DNA of 64,000 bases from Neobacillus muris (GCF_943193175.1 NZ_CALPDF010000005.1:1-64000), one strand, 5' to 3'. Numbered from the stretch's first letter, positions 54,164 through 63,656 are shown. A program made the numbers and translations. The notes: generated by a model not told the origin, from the sequence alone.

Positions 54164-55465
54164 TTAAACGGCTCTTTCCTTATTTGTTGGAGCAATTGAT
54201 ATTCCAGTTGTTTCTTCAAAATTATACAAACTGACTGGCAAATCCGCGAATCGCTCTAATTCATTATAGGCCGGTATCCCGTGGTACGACATATCCAGCC
54301 CTTCCTCTTCCTCGCGTTCCGTTGCACGGAAGCCAACCGTTTTCTCACACAATTTGGCAATCAAAGTGCCGCCGACTAGCCCCCAGACAACCACCACCGC
54401 TGCACCTAAAAGTTGAATGCCGAACAGAGAAAAATCCCCTGTCGCAAGAAGACCATCAGACTTATCGAACAATCCAACCGCAATAGTGCCAAACACGCCG
54501 TTAAAGCCATGTACTGCCACAGCCCCCACTGGGTCATCTACTTTTAAATTGTCTACAAACAAGGTCGCATAAATGACAATAAGGCCACTCACAGCCCCAA
54601 TGATAATAGCACTCCATTGAGAAACAAAGGCACAGCCAGCTGTAATCGCCACTAATCCAGCCAATACTCCATTGATCGTCATGCTTGGGTCCGCTTTGCC
54701 AAATTTCTTCATGGTCATAAACAAGGCAGCAGCACCGCCGCTTGCTCCAGCAAGCATCGTGTTAATGGCTATGGAAGGCAAGGCAGTGTTAGAGGCATCC
54801 AAAGTGCTTCCCGCATTAAAGGCAAACCAGCCAAACCATAAAATAAATGCCCCCGCCGATGCCAGCGGAATATTGCTTGGTGCAAAGACATTGGCACTTC
54901 CGTCAGAATTAAATCTTCCTTTTCTAGGTCCCAGCCGTTTAGCCATGGCCAATGCAGTAAATCCCCCAACCGCATGGATGGCTGCCGAACCGGCAAAATC
55001 CTTCATTCCCAATTTCGCCAGCCAGCCATCATCGTTCCATATCCAATGGCCAGACAGCGGGTAAACAATGATACAGATGACCGCCGCTGTCACCACATAA
55101 GCTTTAAAGCTCATTCGTTCAGCCACCGCACCAGAAACAATCGAGATGCATGCCACAGCAAACCCCATTTGAAACAGCACATAGGCAGCGCTGGGCAATT
55201 CAATCGCGAGCACAATCTTTTCCGGGCTGCCAAATAAGGTCGTCCCCATGAGCCCAAATACATCATGTCCATACAAGATGCCAAAACCGATCATCCAAAA
55301 AGCCAATGCACCAACGGTTAAATCAACAAAGATTTTCATGGTCACATTAACCGCATTTTTCGTTCGAACAAAACCAGCTTCCAGTAAACTAAATCCACCT
55401 TCCATAAACAACACCATTGCGGCAGCCAACACAACCCATACGGTATTTAAAAAGATCAGTTCCAC
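54164..55465 (-). CDS. Ammonium transporter AmtB (NrgA-like)
   Basis: Ammonium channel of 433 residues with 11 predicted helices. The twin-His pore region can be followed in GSAAIHAVGGFTALAM and VAVHGFNGVFGTIAVG, and FEGGFSLLEAGFVRTKN-like sequence is at the N-terminus. The start is GTG, ten bases after AGGAGG in the end of glnK. The C-terminal tail (DMSYHGIPAYNELERF) is where PII docks. It is preceded by glnK by five bases. In B. subtilis nrgAB the order is the reverse. Confidence 0.93.
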   Translation of the reverse strand: MELIFLNTVWVVLAAAMVLFMEGGFSLLEAGFVRTKNAVNVTMKIFVDLTVGALAFWMIGFGILYGHDVFGLMGTTLFGSPEKIVLAIELPSAAYVLFQMGFAVACISIVSGAVAERMSFKAYVVTAAVICIIVYPLSGHWIWNDDGWLAKLGMKDFAGSAAIHAVGGFTALAMAKRLGPRKGRFNSDGSANVFAPSNIPLASAGAFILWFGWFAFNAGSTLDASNTALPSIAINTMLAGASGGAAALFMTMKKFGKADPSMTINGVLAGLVAITAGCAFVSQWSAIIIGAVSGLIVIYATLFVDNLKVDDPVGAVAVHGFNGVFGTIAVGLFDKSDGLLATGDFSLFGIQLLGAAVVVVWGLVGGTLIAKLCEKTVGFRATEREEEEGLDMSYHGIPAYNELERFADLPVSLYNFEETTGISIAPTNKERAV

Positions 55466-55470
55466 GAATG

Positions 55471-55827
55471 TTATTCCTCCTGGTTTAATTCATCAATATC
55501 AAAGTCTGGCTTTCCTGTTCGTATATTGTAAGCTTCATAAATAGGATAAACGTAAATCTTCCCGTCCCCATCTTCACCAGATTGGGCGCTCTCCACAATC
55601 GTTTTGATGGTCCGTTCCACCATATAGTCGGATAGGACAATCTCGAGTTTCACCTTTGGATGGAGGGTCACGTTATAATTCTTCCCACGGTACACGCCCA
55701 AAGTATCTTTTTGTTTCCCTCTGCCAACCACTTGAGAGACAGTAAATCCTGTCACTCCTATATGCTTCAATCCTTTGATGGTCTCCGTAAGTTTTTCCGG
55801 CCTAATGATGGCTTCGATTTTCTTCAA
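55471..55827 (-). CDS. PII nitrogen-regulatory protein GlnK (NrgB-like)
   Basis: PII protein of 118 residues that binds ATP/ADP and 2-oxoglutarate and gates the ammonium channel. The conserved KKIEAIIRPEKLTETIKGL start, the GRGKQKDTLGVYRGKNY T-loop and the GEDGDGKIYVYPI segment are present. The T-loop has Tyr at its tip. It is first in the glnK-amtB unit. A palindrome is seen 38 bp upstream; no perfect TnrA box was found. Confidence 0.93.
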   Translation of the reverse strand: MKKIEAIIRPEKLTETIKGLKHIGVTGFTVSQVVGRGKQKDTLGVYRGKNYNVTLHPKVKLEIVLSDYMVERTIKTIVESAQSGEDGDGKIYVYPIYEAYNIRTGKPDFDIDELNQEE

Positions 55828-55864
55828 GTATAATCACCGCCTAGTTCATGTTAGGTTTCCTCAC

Positions 55865-55881
55865 ATGATATGTTCTATCAT
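55865..55881. promoter_or_regulatory. Palindrome upstream of glnK
   Basis: ATGATA-n5-TATCAT, 38-54 bp before the glnK start. It might be a regulator site, but it does not match the TnrA consensus TGTnAn7TnACA well. Confidence 0.4.
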
Positions 55882-56041
55882 ATAACTTCACAGAATTTCC
55901 GTCAATGCAGAATAATAGATTGCCATATATTTCTGAATTTTTCCCAAAAACATTTCCATGCCGCTAGAAGCTTCATTCGGATAAAAAGATGGAACCGAAA
56001 CAAAATAATGGTGAAAAAAAGAGCCGAGGTGATGATAACGA

Positions 56042-56977
56042 ATGAAAGCCATTGTGATTGACCAATATGGCAGCAAGGAGGAACTCAAAGAAAGGGATGT
56101 ACCTAAACCGGTTCCTCAAGAAGGGGAAGTTTTAATTGAAATGCATGCCGCTTCCATTAATCCGATTGATTGGAAGCTGCGGGAAGGACATTTGAAAGGA
56201 ATGCTGCCGTTTCAGTTTCCCATCATTTTGGGCTGGGATGCAGCAGGCATCATCTCTGAAGCAGGAGCAAATGTTACTAAATTTAACGCAGGTGATCGGG
56301 TATTTGTAAGACCTGAAACGACCGCACAGGGAACCTATGCAGAATATATTGTGACACAGGAACATCTTCTGGCTAAAATCCCTGACAACATCAGCTTCGA
56401 AGAGGCTGCAGCTGTCCCCCTGGCAGGATTAACCGCCTATCAGTGCCTAGTTGATTTTGCCCAGCTAAAACCTAGAGACAAAGTATTGATTCACGCTGGT
56501 TCTGGTGGTGTGGGCAGTTTAGGTATTCAAATTGCCAAAAGCCTGGGCTACTATGTTGCCACTACAGCAAGCAGCAAAAACGAGGAATTTTTGAAATCCT
56601 TAGGAGCTAATCTCGTCATAAAATATGATCAGCAGGATTTTGAACAGGAATTGAAAGATTATGATTTAGTGGTTGATACCATGGGAGGCGAAATCCAGAT
56701 CAAAAGCTTTCATGTGTTAAAGAAAGGAGGCACACTGGTTTCGATTGTCCAGCCGCCAGATGAAAAAAAGGCTGAGGAAATGGGGATTCACGCCAAATTC
56801 CATTGGCTTGTCCCTAATGGCAATCAACTAAAAGAGTTGGCCGATTTAATGGAGGAAGGCAAATTAAAGCCTATCATCGGGAGTGTATTTGATTTTAGCG
56901 AGCAAGGGCTCCGGGAAGCCCACGCGCTCAGCGAATCTCATCATGCTAAAGGAAAAATTGTTATTAAAATAAAATAA
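56042..56977 (+). CDS. Zinc-independent quinone-oxidoreductase-like MDR dehydrogenase
   Basis: NADPH-binding medium-chain reductase of 311 residues. It lacks the zinc cysteines and carries AGSGGVGSLGIQIAK (nucleotide-binding) and the PLAGLTAYQCLV region, as in quinone/enone oxidoreductases. It starts 3 bp after a GAGGTGATGATA site. It is single; terminator follows at 56981. The substrate is likely an alpha,beta-unsaturated carbonyl or quinone, inferred from family. Confidence 0.87.
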   Translation: MKAIVIDQYGSKEELKERDVPKPVPQEGEVLIEMHAASINPIDWKLREGHLKGMLPFQFPIILGWDAAGIISEAGANVTKFNAGDRVFVRPETTAQGTYAEYIVTQEHLLAKIPDNISFEEAAAVPLAGLTAYQCLVDFAQLKPRDKVLIHAGSGGVGSLGIQIAKSLGYYVATTASSKNEEFLKSLGANLVIKYDQQDFEQELKDYDLVVDTMGGEIQIKSFHVLKKGGTLVSIVQPPDEKKAEEMGIHAKFHWLVPNGNQLKELADLMEEGKLKPIIGSVFDFSEQGLREAHALSESHHAKGKIVIKIK

Positions 56978-56980
56978 AAA

Positions 56981-57028
56981 TGCCAGATGGCAATCTGCCA
57001 AGTTCTCTCGACAGGTTGTCATCTGGCA
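56981..57028. terminator. Hairpin between convergent genes
   Basis: TGCCAGATG pairs with CATCTGGCA across a long loop that contains a further short match. On minus it is followed by ATTTTTATTTTA. Confidence 0.7.
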
Positions 57029-57044
57029 AATTTGTTTCTTCCTA

Positions 57045-58007
57045 TCATCGTCTTGAACAAATAAGCTCTTCCAGCACTTGTTGAATCGCAGCCCCCTCTT
57101 TAAATGTTATTAATTTTGCGTCATTTCCCTTAATCGCCTGCAATACATGGTCTACCAAGTCTAAAAGATGGTTGATCGGTGCTGCATCATCCAATCTGAT
57201 TAATCCCTGATTCTTTTCTCCAAAATATACCTGGTTCCAATCCTTTAACATGACCACCCCGGTTGTTCCGTATATTGTAAATTCCATGATTTCCTTCTCC
57301 CCTGTACCGGTTAACCCATCAAACACTACGGGTGTACCATTTTTCAAGCTCCCTGCCGCCATTAATCCAGTTTCTGATTCAGCAGCGGCTTCTGGATAGT
57401 TCACTAAGGATTGAAGGGGTTGTATCGGTCCGAAAAGATGTTGAATTATTTGGATGTAGTGAGGCATTATCTCTCGAATAAAGCCTCCTTGGTCCCGAGT
57501 ATTAATCCAGTTGTTCTGCTGCCAATCTCTTGGCCAAGCCGGAAAATGAGACCTTACTTGAATTCTCTGAATGTCACCCAACCGATTGGACAGAACGATT
57601 TCTTCCATTATTTTATATGCATTTCGATAAAATGTAGGGAAATTCATCGCATGGATGACCCCTTTCTTTTGAGCAGTCATTAACATTTTTTCCGCTTCTT
57701 CCAGCGAATGAGCTAACGGTTTTTCACACAGGACATGTTTATTCTTCTGTAAAGCCTCTATTGTCACCGGATAATGAAATTTTGGAGGAACAGCTATATA
57801 AACTAAATCCACATTTTCGTGATCCATTAGGTCTCTATAATCTAGGTATAAATTAATTTTGCTAGAAAAATACTTGCTTAGTACTTTCTTGTTCGTATCA
57901 CAAATGCCTATGATCTCAGCATCAGGATGCTGCGAAAATACCTCCATGACTTTTTCACCTACACCTCCAGCTCCAATTACCCCAACCCCAATTTTATTCG
58001 CCTTCAT
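57045..58007 (-). CDS. Gfo/Idh/MocA-family oxidoreductase
   Basis: NAD(P)-dependent dehydrogenase of 320 residues. Rossmann motif IGVGVIGAGGVGEKVMEVF at the N-terminus, then the characteristic ALQKNKHVLCEKPLAHSLEE with the catalytic Lys in EKP. The C-terminal beta-sheet domain is intact. Members act on sugars, inositols or related polyols. The divergent LysR gene 120 bp away may regulate it. Substrate unknown. Confidence 0.88.
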   Translation of the reverse strand: MKANKIGVGVIGAGGVGEKVMEVFSQHPDAEIIGICDTNKKVLSKYFSSKINLYLDYRDLMDHENVDLVYIAVPPKFHYPVTIEALQKNKHVLCEKPLAHSLEEAEKMLMTAQKKGVIHAMNFPTFYRNAYKIMEEIVLSNRLGDIQRIQVRSHFPAWPRDWQQNNWINTRDQGGFIREIMPHYIQIIQHLFGPIQPLQSLVNYPEAAAESETGLMAAGSLKNGTPVVFDGLTGTGEKEIMEFTIYGTTGVVMLKDWNQVYFGEKNQGLIRLDDAAPINHLLDLVDHVLQAIKGNDAKLITFKEGAAIQQVLEELICSRR

Positions 58008-58127
58008 TTAAATATCTCTCCTTGAATTCAGTCTTTTCTCCTATATAATAAAAATAAGAAATACATAAGTAAAATGAATAATATACATGGTTTGCATTAG
58101 AAAAAATTATGTTAGGGGCGTTCCTGC

Positions 58128-58997
58128 GTGGTATCTTTCAATCAATTGGAGGCATTGGTTAAAATCGTCGAGGAAAAGAGTTTTACCAGGGCTGCGGAAG
58201 CACTGCACCTTACCCAGCCTGGGATCAGTCACACCATATCCAGCCTCGAGAGTGAATTAGGGATTACTTTATTCAATCGAAATAAGAAGAGCATTGAATT
58301 GACAGAGGCCGGAGAAGCAATTTTACCGAATGCCAGAGAAGTGCTTCAACAAATCGAGAGCATAAAACAAACGAGTGCCGAATTTTTAGGCATGAAAAAA
58401 GGAACAATTAAATTGGGCGGATTTCCAAGTATCATGGCCAATTATGTGCCTGCGCTCATCTCTTCTTTTCAAAAAAAATATCCCAATATCAAGTTCTCTC
58501 TCTATGAGGGATCCTATGAGAAAGTTACCGAGATGATTGAAAAGGGCATCATAGATTTGGGATTTACCGTTGCACCGGTTCCCCATTTATCGTTCACTCA
58601 TATACTAACCGACCTGATGGTTGCCGTTTTGCCTGCAGAGCATGAGTTGGCTCAACAAAGCTCAGTAACAATGGAGGAGATTTCCAATGAAAGATTCATA
58701 AAAGATTTAGGGTGTGAACGTTACTTAAAAGACTTAGAGTTAAATGATTCTGCCAACATTGATTTTGCTGTCTCTGATTTAAATATCATATTATCTCTTA
58801 TTCAGGAAGGTCTTGGGCTCACCATTTTGCCAGAAATGTCTGTTTCCAGGCTTCATTATCATGTAAAAACCGTCAACCTCCATCCACCTGTCCCCAGAGA
58901 AATCGGGATTTGCTTCAACAGAAAGAAAAATCTACCTTCCATAAGTAAAGTTTTTCTTGAATATGTTAAGGAATTTTTTATAGAAAAAACATCCTAA
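58128..58997 (+). CDS. LysR-family transcriptional regulator
   Basis: Protein of 289 residues with an N-terminal winged helix (FNQLEALVKIVEEKSFTRAA, LHLTQPGISHTISSLE) and a substrate-binding effector domain. The start is GTG, preceded by AGGGG. It is transcribed away from the Gfo/Idh/MocA gene, and LysR regulators usually control the divergent neighbour with a co-inducer. The co-inducer is unknown. Confidence 0.88.
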   Translation: MVSFNQLEALVKIVEEKSFTRAAEALHLTQPGISHTISSLESELGITLFNRNKKSIELTEAGEAILPNAREVLQQIESIKQTSAEFLGMKKGTIKLGGFPSIMANYVPALISSFQKKYPNIKFSLYEGSYEKVTEMIEKGIIDLGFTVAPVPHLSFTHILTDLMVAVLPAEHELAQQSSVTMEEISNERFIKDLGCERYLKDLELNDSANIDFAVSDLNIILSLIQEGLGLTILPEMSVSRLHYHVKTVNLHPPVPREIGICFNRKKNLPSISKVFLEYVKEFFIEKTS

Positions 58998-59084
58998 GTA
59001 TGGATGTTTTTTCGTATTATGATAAGTTTTCAATGCTCATCTCTTAAGAGCGCCGGTATGAATGAAGAAAAAATTTTCTTCATT

Positions 59085-59651
59085 TTAATTTTTGAACCTT
59101 TGTAAAATCAGATTGGCCAAGTAGCTGGGGCTGTAAGGTGTCCCATCTTCAATCCACCATGATACGATCCCAAGTGTCGAAGAAACCATAATTTCTTTGG
59201 GCAGCTGAAATGACTTCCCTTTCGCTTTTCGGCCTTCCTCATAAAAAGTGACGATATCCATCAAAATCCCAAACACTCTTTTGCGAAAATCCTTATTTTC
59301 CAGCATGACATTGTAAAGACTTGCATTGCGGTAAAAATGCTCCAGAAACGAGACCATCCGTACAGGAGGCGCCGTGCTTCCCTTCACAGGCGGACGATTC
59401 TCGGATGAAACCTTGGTCGTCTCATACAGCTCTTCAAGCACCTCATCAATCATTTGCTCCATCAAATCTCCAATATCGCGATAATGCAAGTAAAAGGTTG
59501 CACGATTCAATTCAGCACGATCAGCAATCATTTGGACCGTCAGTTTGCTTATCTCTCTTTTTTCCTGAATCAAAGAGAGCAAGGCTTCCTTAAACATTTT
59601 TTTAGTTCGTTTAATGCGAGGATCCACTTTCAAATTTTCTTTGTTAGACAT
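59085..59651 (-). CDS. TetR-family transcriptional regulator
   Basis: Regulator of 188 residues. The N-terminal helix-turn-helix (LTVQMIADRAELNRATFYLHY) is typical; the C-terminal part is of the TetR_C type with no obvious ligand motif. It is divergent from the MFS exporter, with inverted repeats between, so it most likely represses that exporter. Autoregulation is likely. Confidence 0.88.
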   Translation of the reverse strand: MSNKENLKVDPRIKRTKKMFKEALLSLIQEKREISKLTVQMIADRAELNRATFYLHYRDIGDLMEQMIDEVLEELYETTKVSSENRPPVKGSTAPPVRMVSFLEHFYRNASLYNVMLENKDFRKRVFGILMDIVTFYEEGRKAKGKSFQLPKEIMVSSTLGIVSWWIEDGTPYSPSYLANLILQRFKN

Positions 59652-59773
59652 TTCAGCACCCCTTTGTCTAAAATTTTATATTTTATCGACGAAAACTTAG
59701 AATAGTGTTATTTAATTTACATATAGCCTTAAAGTGTAAATGGCATTTATCACAATTTACATGTTACTATTTA

Positions 59774-59815
59774 TTCATTGACACAATATCAATTAATCGA
59801 CTGTGTGTCAATGAA
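59774..59815. promoter_or_regulatory. Inverted repeat before the MFS exporter, likely TetR operator
   Basis: TTCATTGACACA at 59774-59785 and TGTGTCAATGAA at 59804-59815 are perfect 12-bp arms with an 18-nt spacer. The left arm includes a TTGACA -35-like sequence. A second weaker pair, TGTAAAT and ATTTACA, lies at 59734-59761. The site is 31 bp upstream of the exporter ATG. Confidence 0.75.
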
Positions 59816-59845
59816 GTGAAAATACGAAAGGAAAATAAATCAAAC

Positions 59846-61288
59846 ATGAATCAACCAATAAAAAAAGGAATCCTTCTCTTCATCTTACTCTTAGGCTCAT
59901 TTCTGTCGATCCTGAATCAGACCATATTGAATGTCGCATTACCGGATCTGATGAAGGAATTTGAGGTTTCAGCTACGACTATTCAATGGCTGTCGACAGG
60001 ATTTATGCTGGTCAATGGAATTTTAATACCGGTGACTGCTTTTTTAATGAAGCGATTTACCACGAGGCAGCTATTTATCTGCTCCATGGTACTCCTGCTA
60101 GCGGGGACTTTCATAAGCGCTGTTGCACAGGGCTTTGCTTTGCTTTTAATCGGCCGGATGATTCAAGCCGCTGGAGCCGGCATTATTATGCCTCTGTTAA
60201 TGATGGTTGTCCTAGTGATATTTCCTGAAGAAAACCGGGGAACGGCAATGGGGACAATTGGTCTTGTGATGATTTTCGCACCAGCCATTGGCCCGACCCT
60301 GGCAGGTTTCATTATCGAACATCTTTCATGGAGATGGTTATTCATTGGCATGCTCCCGCTTGTGGCCATCGTCATCCTTCTGTCGATTAAATATCTGGTG
60401 AATGTATCAGAGACATCCAGGCCAAAACTTGATTATCTCAGCGTCCTTCTTTCCACCGCGGGATTTGGAGCGCTGCTATATGGATTTAGTATTGCAGGTG
60501 ACAAAGGCTGGGCCAGCGCTCCGGTATTAGTCTATTTAGCTATTGGGATAATTGTCCTAACCCTGTTTTGCTGGCGCCAGCTTACTGCAGCGGATCCTTT
60601 ATTAAATCTGCGTGTTTTCAAAAACAAGATGTTCACTATGACAGCCATCATCAATACTTTTGTGACGATGATCATGTATGCAGATATGATTTTGCTTCCT
60701 ATCTATTTGCAGGCAAGCAGAGGCTATACGGTTTTAGAGACTGGATTGCTGTTATTGCCTGGCGCATTAATTAACGCCTTAATGTCCCCTGTATCTGGGC
60801 GCTTATTCGATAAAGTTGGAGCCAAACCGCTTGCCTTTATCGGCTTGATCTTCATTATCGCTGCATCATGGGGAGTAACTGATTTGAGCGAAACGACCAC
60901 TTATGGCTATTTGATGGCCCGAACCATTATTTTGCGGATTGGGATCTCGTTCATGACCATGCCGATCACTACTGCCGGGCTGAATGCTCTGCCGAAACAG
61001 TTAAATGCCCACGGATCAGCCGTAACGAACACCGTCCGTCAGGTAGCAGGTTCGATAGGAATCGCTTTAGTTGTAACGATAATGACCAACAGCTCGAAAA
61101 GTCATGCTGAAGAGCTGATTCAATCAGGCGATATGCTATCGAAAGCCCAACTCACAAAGGAAGCAGCCATACTAGGAACAAGCGATGCTTACATGTTTAC
61201 CGTTATTGTCGCGATCTTAGCCTTCCTTTTAACCATATTTATTCCAGGCCGGAAAGCAGCTGCAAAGCGGGAATCAAACGAAATGTAA
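59846..61288 (+). CDS. DHA2-type MFS multidrug exporter
   Basis: Protein of about 480 residues with 14 predicted helices, like EmrB, QacA and LmrB. The signature SILNQTILNVALPDLMKEF at the first helix and the motif A/C region GRMIQAAGAGIIMPLLM are visible. The ATG at 59846 follows AAAGGAAAA; the frame open back to 59705 lies over the operator and is rejected. It is under the divergent TetR regulator. The drug specificity cannot be read. Confidence 0.88.
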   Translation: MNQPIKKGILLFILLLGSFLSILNQTILNVALPDLMKEFEVSATTIQWLSTGFMLVNGILIPVTAFLMKRFTTRQLFICSMVLLLAGTFISAVAQGFALLLIGRMIQAAGAGIIMPLLMMVVLVIFPEENRGTAMGTIGLVMIFAPAIGPTLAGFIIEHLSWRWLFIGMLPLVAIVILLSIKYLVNVSETSRPKLDYLSVLLSTAGFGALLYGFSIAGDKGWASAPVLVYLAIGIIVLTLFCWRQLTAADPLLNLRVFKNKMFTMTAIINTFVTMIMYADMILLPIYLQASRGYTVLETGLLLLPGALINALMSPVSGRLFDKVGAKPLAFIGLIFIIAASWGVTDLSETTTYGYLMARTIILRIGISFMTMPITTAGLNALPKQLNAHGSAVTNTVRQVAGSIGIALVVTIMTNSSKSHAEELIQSGDMLSKAQLTKEAAILGTSDAYMFTVIVAILAFLLTIFIPGRKAAAKRESNEM

Positions 61289-61419
61289 AGGAAACGCCAT
61301 ACCAAACCAGTTGAAGAACGTTAACAACAGATTAAGCCCGGGAGTGTAATTATTGAAAAATTGACAAATTCAGCATAAAATAAGGGTGAAAGGGCTCTCA
61401 AAAATAGGAGGGGTTTTTT

Positions 61420-62181
61420 ATGAAGCTTTCAAATAAGGTAGCAGTCGTCACCGGTGCTGCATCCGGCATGGGAAAAGCCATTGCCGAGTTGTATGCGGAG
61501 GAAGGCGCAAAAGTCATTGTGGCTGACCTCAACATCGATGGGGCAAAGACCGTCGTGGAAGGCATCAGGAACAACGGAGGCACAGCCATCGCTGTTCAAG
61601 CGAATGTAGCAAAATTGGAAGACATCGAGAATATGATCGATACAGCCGTAAAGGAATTTGATTCATTAGACATCCTAGTGAATAATGCTGGCATTATGGA
61701 CGGGTTTGAACCAGTTGGTGACATAAGCGACGAACGATGGGACTTAATTTTTGATATTAATACAAAAGGTGTCATGCGTGCCATGAGAAAAGCTATTCCT
61801 CTCTTTTTGAAAAAAGGGAAAGGCGTCATCATTAATGTTGCTTCTACCGGCGGATTAAATGGCGCACATGCCGGTGCTGCATATGGGGCCTCTAAGCATG
61901 CTGTGGTCGGTCTTACCAAGAATACGGCGTACATGTATGCCAATGAAGGCATTCGCTGCAACGCCATTGCCCCAGGGGGCGTAGCAACAAACATTGGCGC
62001 CTCGATGAAAAATATAAATGAATTCGGTTTTGGACGTACAAAAGCGGTCCAAGCTGTGATGCCAAGAATCGGTGAAGCAGAGGAAATTGCGCAAGCGGCC
62101 CTATTTTTAGCTTCTGATGACGCTAGCTTTGTAAACGGATCGGTTCTGGTTGCCGATGGCGGCTGGACCGCTGCATTTTAA
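61420..62181 (+). CDS. Short-chain dehydrogenase/reductase
   Basis: Classical SDR of 253 residues. TGAASGMGKAI (cofactor), NNAGIMDG, and the catalytic Ser-Tyr-Lys in STGGLNGAHAGAAYGASKHA are all present. Length and motifs fit the glucose 1-dehydrogenase/3-ketoacyl reductase group. GGAGG precedes the ATG by about nine bases. It is single, followed by a strong terminator. Confidence 0.88.
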   Translation: MKLSNKVAVVTGAASGMGKAIAELYAEEGAKVIVADLNIDGAKTVVEGIRNNGGTAIAVQANVAKLEDIENMIDTAVKEFDSLDILVNNAGIMDGFEPVGDISDERWDLIFDINTKGVMRAMRKAIPLFLKKGKGVIINVASTGGLNGAHAGAAYGASKHAVVGLTKNTAYMYANEGIRCNAIAPGGVATNIGASMKNINEFGFGRTKAVQAVMPRIGEAEEIAQAALFLASDDASFVNGSVLVADGGWTAAF

Positions 62182-62203
62182 CCTATTATAAAAATGATCA
62201 CGA

Positions 62204-62234
62204 AAAAAACGCTCAGTCGCTGGGCGTTTTTTTT
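62204..62234 (+). terminator. Terminator after the SDR gene
   Basis: AAACGCTCAG and CTGGGCGTTT pair with one wobble or mismatch around a short loop, followed by TTTTT. It also works on the minus strand. Confidence 0.88.
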
Positions 62235-62239
62235 GATAC

Positions 62240-62278
62240 AAAAAATGGAGATGCACTTTAGAACCTTTGTGCATCTCC
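62240..62278 (-). terminator. Terminator after the NlpC/P60 gene
   Basis: GGAGATGCAC pairs with GTGCATCTCC across a 12-nt loop; on the minus strand TTTTTT follows. It lies 30 bp past the stop codon at 62308. Confidence 0.88.
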
Positions 62279-62307
62279 ACTTTAGTATGATAGTTGAAAT
62301 CTTTTGA

Positions 62308-63462
62308 TTAATGCAATACTCTTGACGCACTAGAAAAATTAGAAGGGTTAAAAGCGGCAATTTTCACGACGTCGCCCGTTTGCGGAGCATGGATATATTG
62401 CCCGCCGCCAATGTAGATACCGACATGGTATGCCGGTGATCCTCTAAACACTAAGTCACCCGGCTGTACTTGGCTTAAAGGAATTCGTGTCCCAAAGTTC
62501 TGCTGAGAACTGGAAACCCTTGGAAGGCTAATGCCAACCGCATTTCTAAATACATAAGAAGTAAATCCAGAACAATCAAATCCACTCGGCGTCGAACCGC
62601 CCCAAACGTAAGGAACACCCAAAAATTGCTTCGCGTAGGCAATCAATTGGCTTGCAGCTTCAGGGCTAGCTGGACTGACGGCTGCAACCGAAGCTGATGC
62701 TGCAGGGCTGCTGGTTGAAGACGCCTGCCTTGCCGGCTGCTGAACTTGCTGAGCCTGGCGGGCAGCCTCTTCCTGAGCGCGCTGCTGGGCTAATTGTGCC
62801 TGACGTTCTGCTTCCTTTTGTTCAGCCATCTGACTCTCCTGGCTTTGTAATTGAGATTGAGCTGCCGCTAAGGCTTGGGCAATTTCTTGTTTATCTGCCT
62901 CGATTTTTTGCTGTTCAGCAGCTAATTCACCCTGGCTCTGTTCTAATTTATGTAATTCTGTATGTAATTTATCCTCTGCATCGTTTAATGCCTGCTGTTT
63001 ATCTTTTAAACCCTGCAGCAGGTCTGTATCGGTTTCAATAATTTTTGAAATAGCTGAAAAACGAGTCAAGAACTCAGAAAGATCAGTTGAAGTAAACAAG
63101 ATTTCCGCGTAGGTGGCAATGGAGAGTTTTCCCTCTGCCTGAATGCTTTTTAGCCGTTCAGCATATACCTGTTTGTGCGCATCTAAAGACTTCTTTGCCT
63201 GTTCGATTTCTGCTTCTGTTTCGTTAATTTTTCCTTGTTGCGTTTGAATCTGGTCGCTTAGCTTTTGGCTTTTCTCCATTGCTAAGCTGATTTTATTATC
63301 TAATTGCTGAACTTTGGTTTCAAAATCCTCAATTTGGCCTTTTGTTTCATTTATTTGTTGTTGTGTCACTGGTTCTGCAAAAGCAGGTGTGACGGATACT
63401 TGAATCATCGTGGCGAGGATAGCAGCGGATACAGTATATTTAAAAATCGATTTCTTTATCAT
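62308..63462 (-). CDS. Secreted NlpC/P60 peptidoglycan D,L-endopeptidase (CwlO-like)
   Basis: Protein of 384 residues. A Sec signal peptide is cleaved after AFA (about residue 29). Residues 34-235 form long coiled coils of the CwlO/PcsB type, then a Gln/Ala/Ser/Pro-rich linker. The NlpC/P60 domain (about 271-384) carries Cys297 in SGFDCSGF, His346 in AYHVGI and His358 in YIHAP as catalytic residues. CwlO cuts D-Glu to DAP bonds during elongation, and FtsEX controls it through the coiled coil. GAGGAG precedes the ATG. A WalR-like box lies 99 bp upstream, consistent with the WalRK regulon. Confidence 0.9.
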   Translation of the reverse strand: MIKKSIFKYTVSAAILATMIQVSVTPAFAEPVTQQQINETKGQIEDFETKVQQLDNKISLAMEKSQKLSDQIQTQQGKINETEAEIEQAKKSLDAHKQVYAERLKSIQAEGKLSIATYAEILFTSTDLSEFLTRFSAISKIIETDTDLLQGLKDKQQALNDAEDKLHTELHKLEQSQGELAAEQQKIEADKQEIAQALAAAQSQLQSQESQMAEQKEAERQAQLAQQRAQEEAARQAQQVQQPARQASSTSSPAASASVAAVSPASPEAASQLIAYAKQFLGVPYVWGGSTPSGFDCSGFTSYVFRNAVGISLPRVSSSQQNFGTRIPLSQVQPGDLVFRGSPAYHVGIYIGGGQYIHAPQTGDVVKIAAFNPSNFSSASRVLH

Positions 63463-63560
63463 CTAAAGTCTCCTCTTGTAACCTATTAATTATTTCCGAA
63501 GTCTTAATATATTACTAGTTTATATTCGAAAAGGAGGAAAAACAATGAAACCGTCGGATT

Positions 63561-63577
63561 TGTAATATAAATGTAAT
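63561..63577 (+). promoter_or_regulatory. WalR-type direct repeat upstream of the cwlO-like gene
   Basis: TGTAAT-ATAAA-TGTAAT is a perfect match to the WalR consensus TGTWAH-n5-TGTWAH. It lies about 100 bp upstream of the minus-strand gene, on the opposite strand. B. subtilis cwlO and other wall hydrolases are WalR targets. Confidence 0.65.
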
Positions 63578-63656
63578 TTTATGTAGAAAATTCTGTTAAC
63601 CAATCGACATTTTGTAGAAAAATAAATACTTTCCATCCTCTTAAAAATAATTAGGC

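Noticed and set aside
63463..63560. ydaO-type (c-di-AMP) riboswitch before the cell-wall hydrolase gene
   Set aside because: The leader is short, lacks a terminator and shows no matching conserved motifs.
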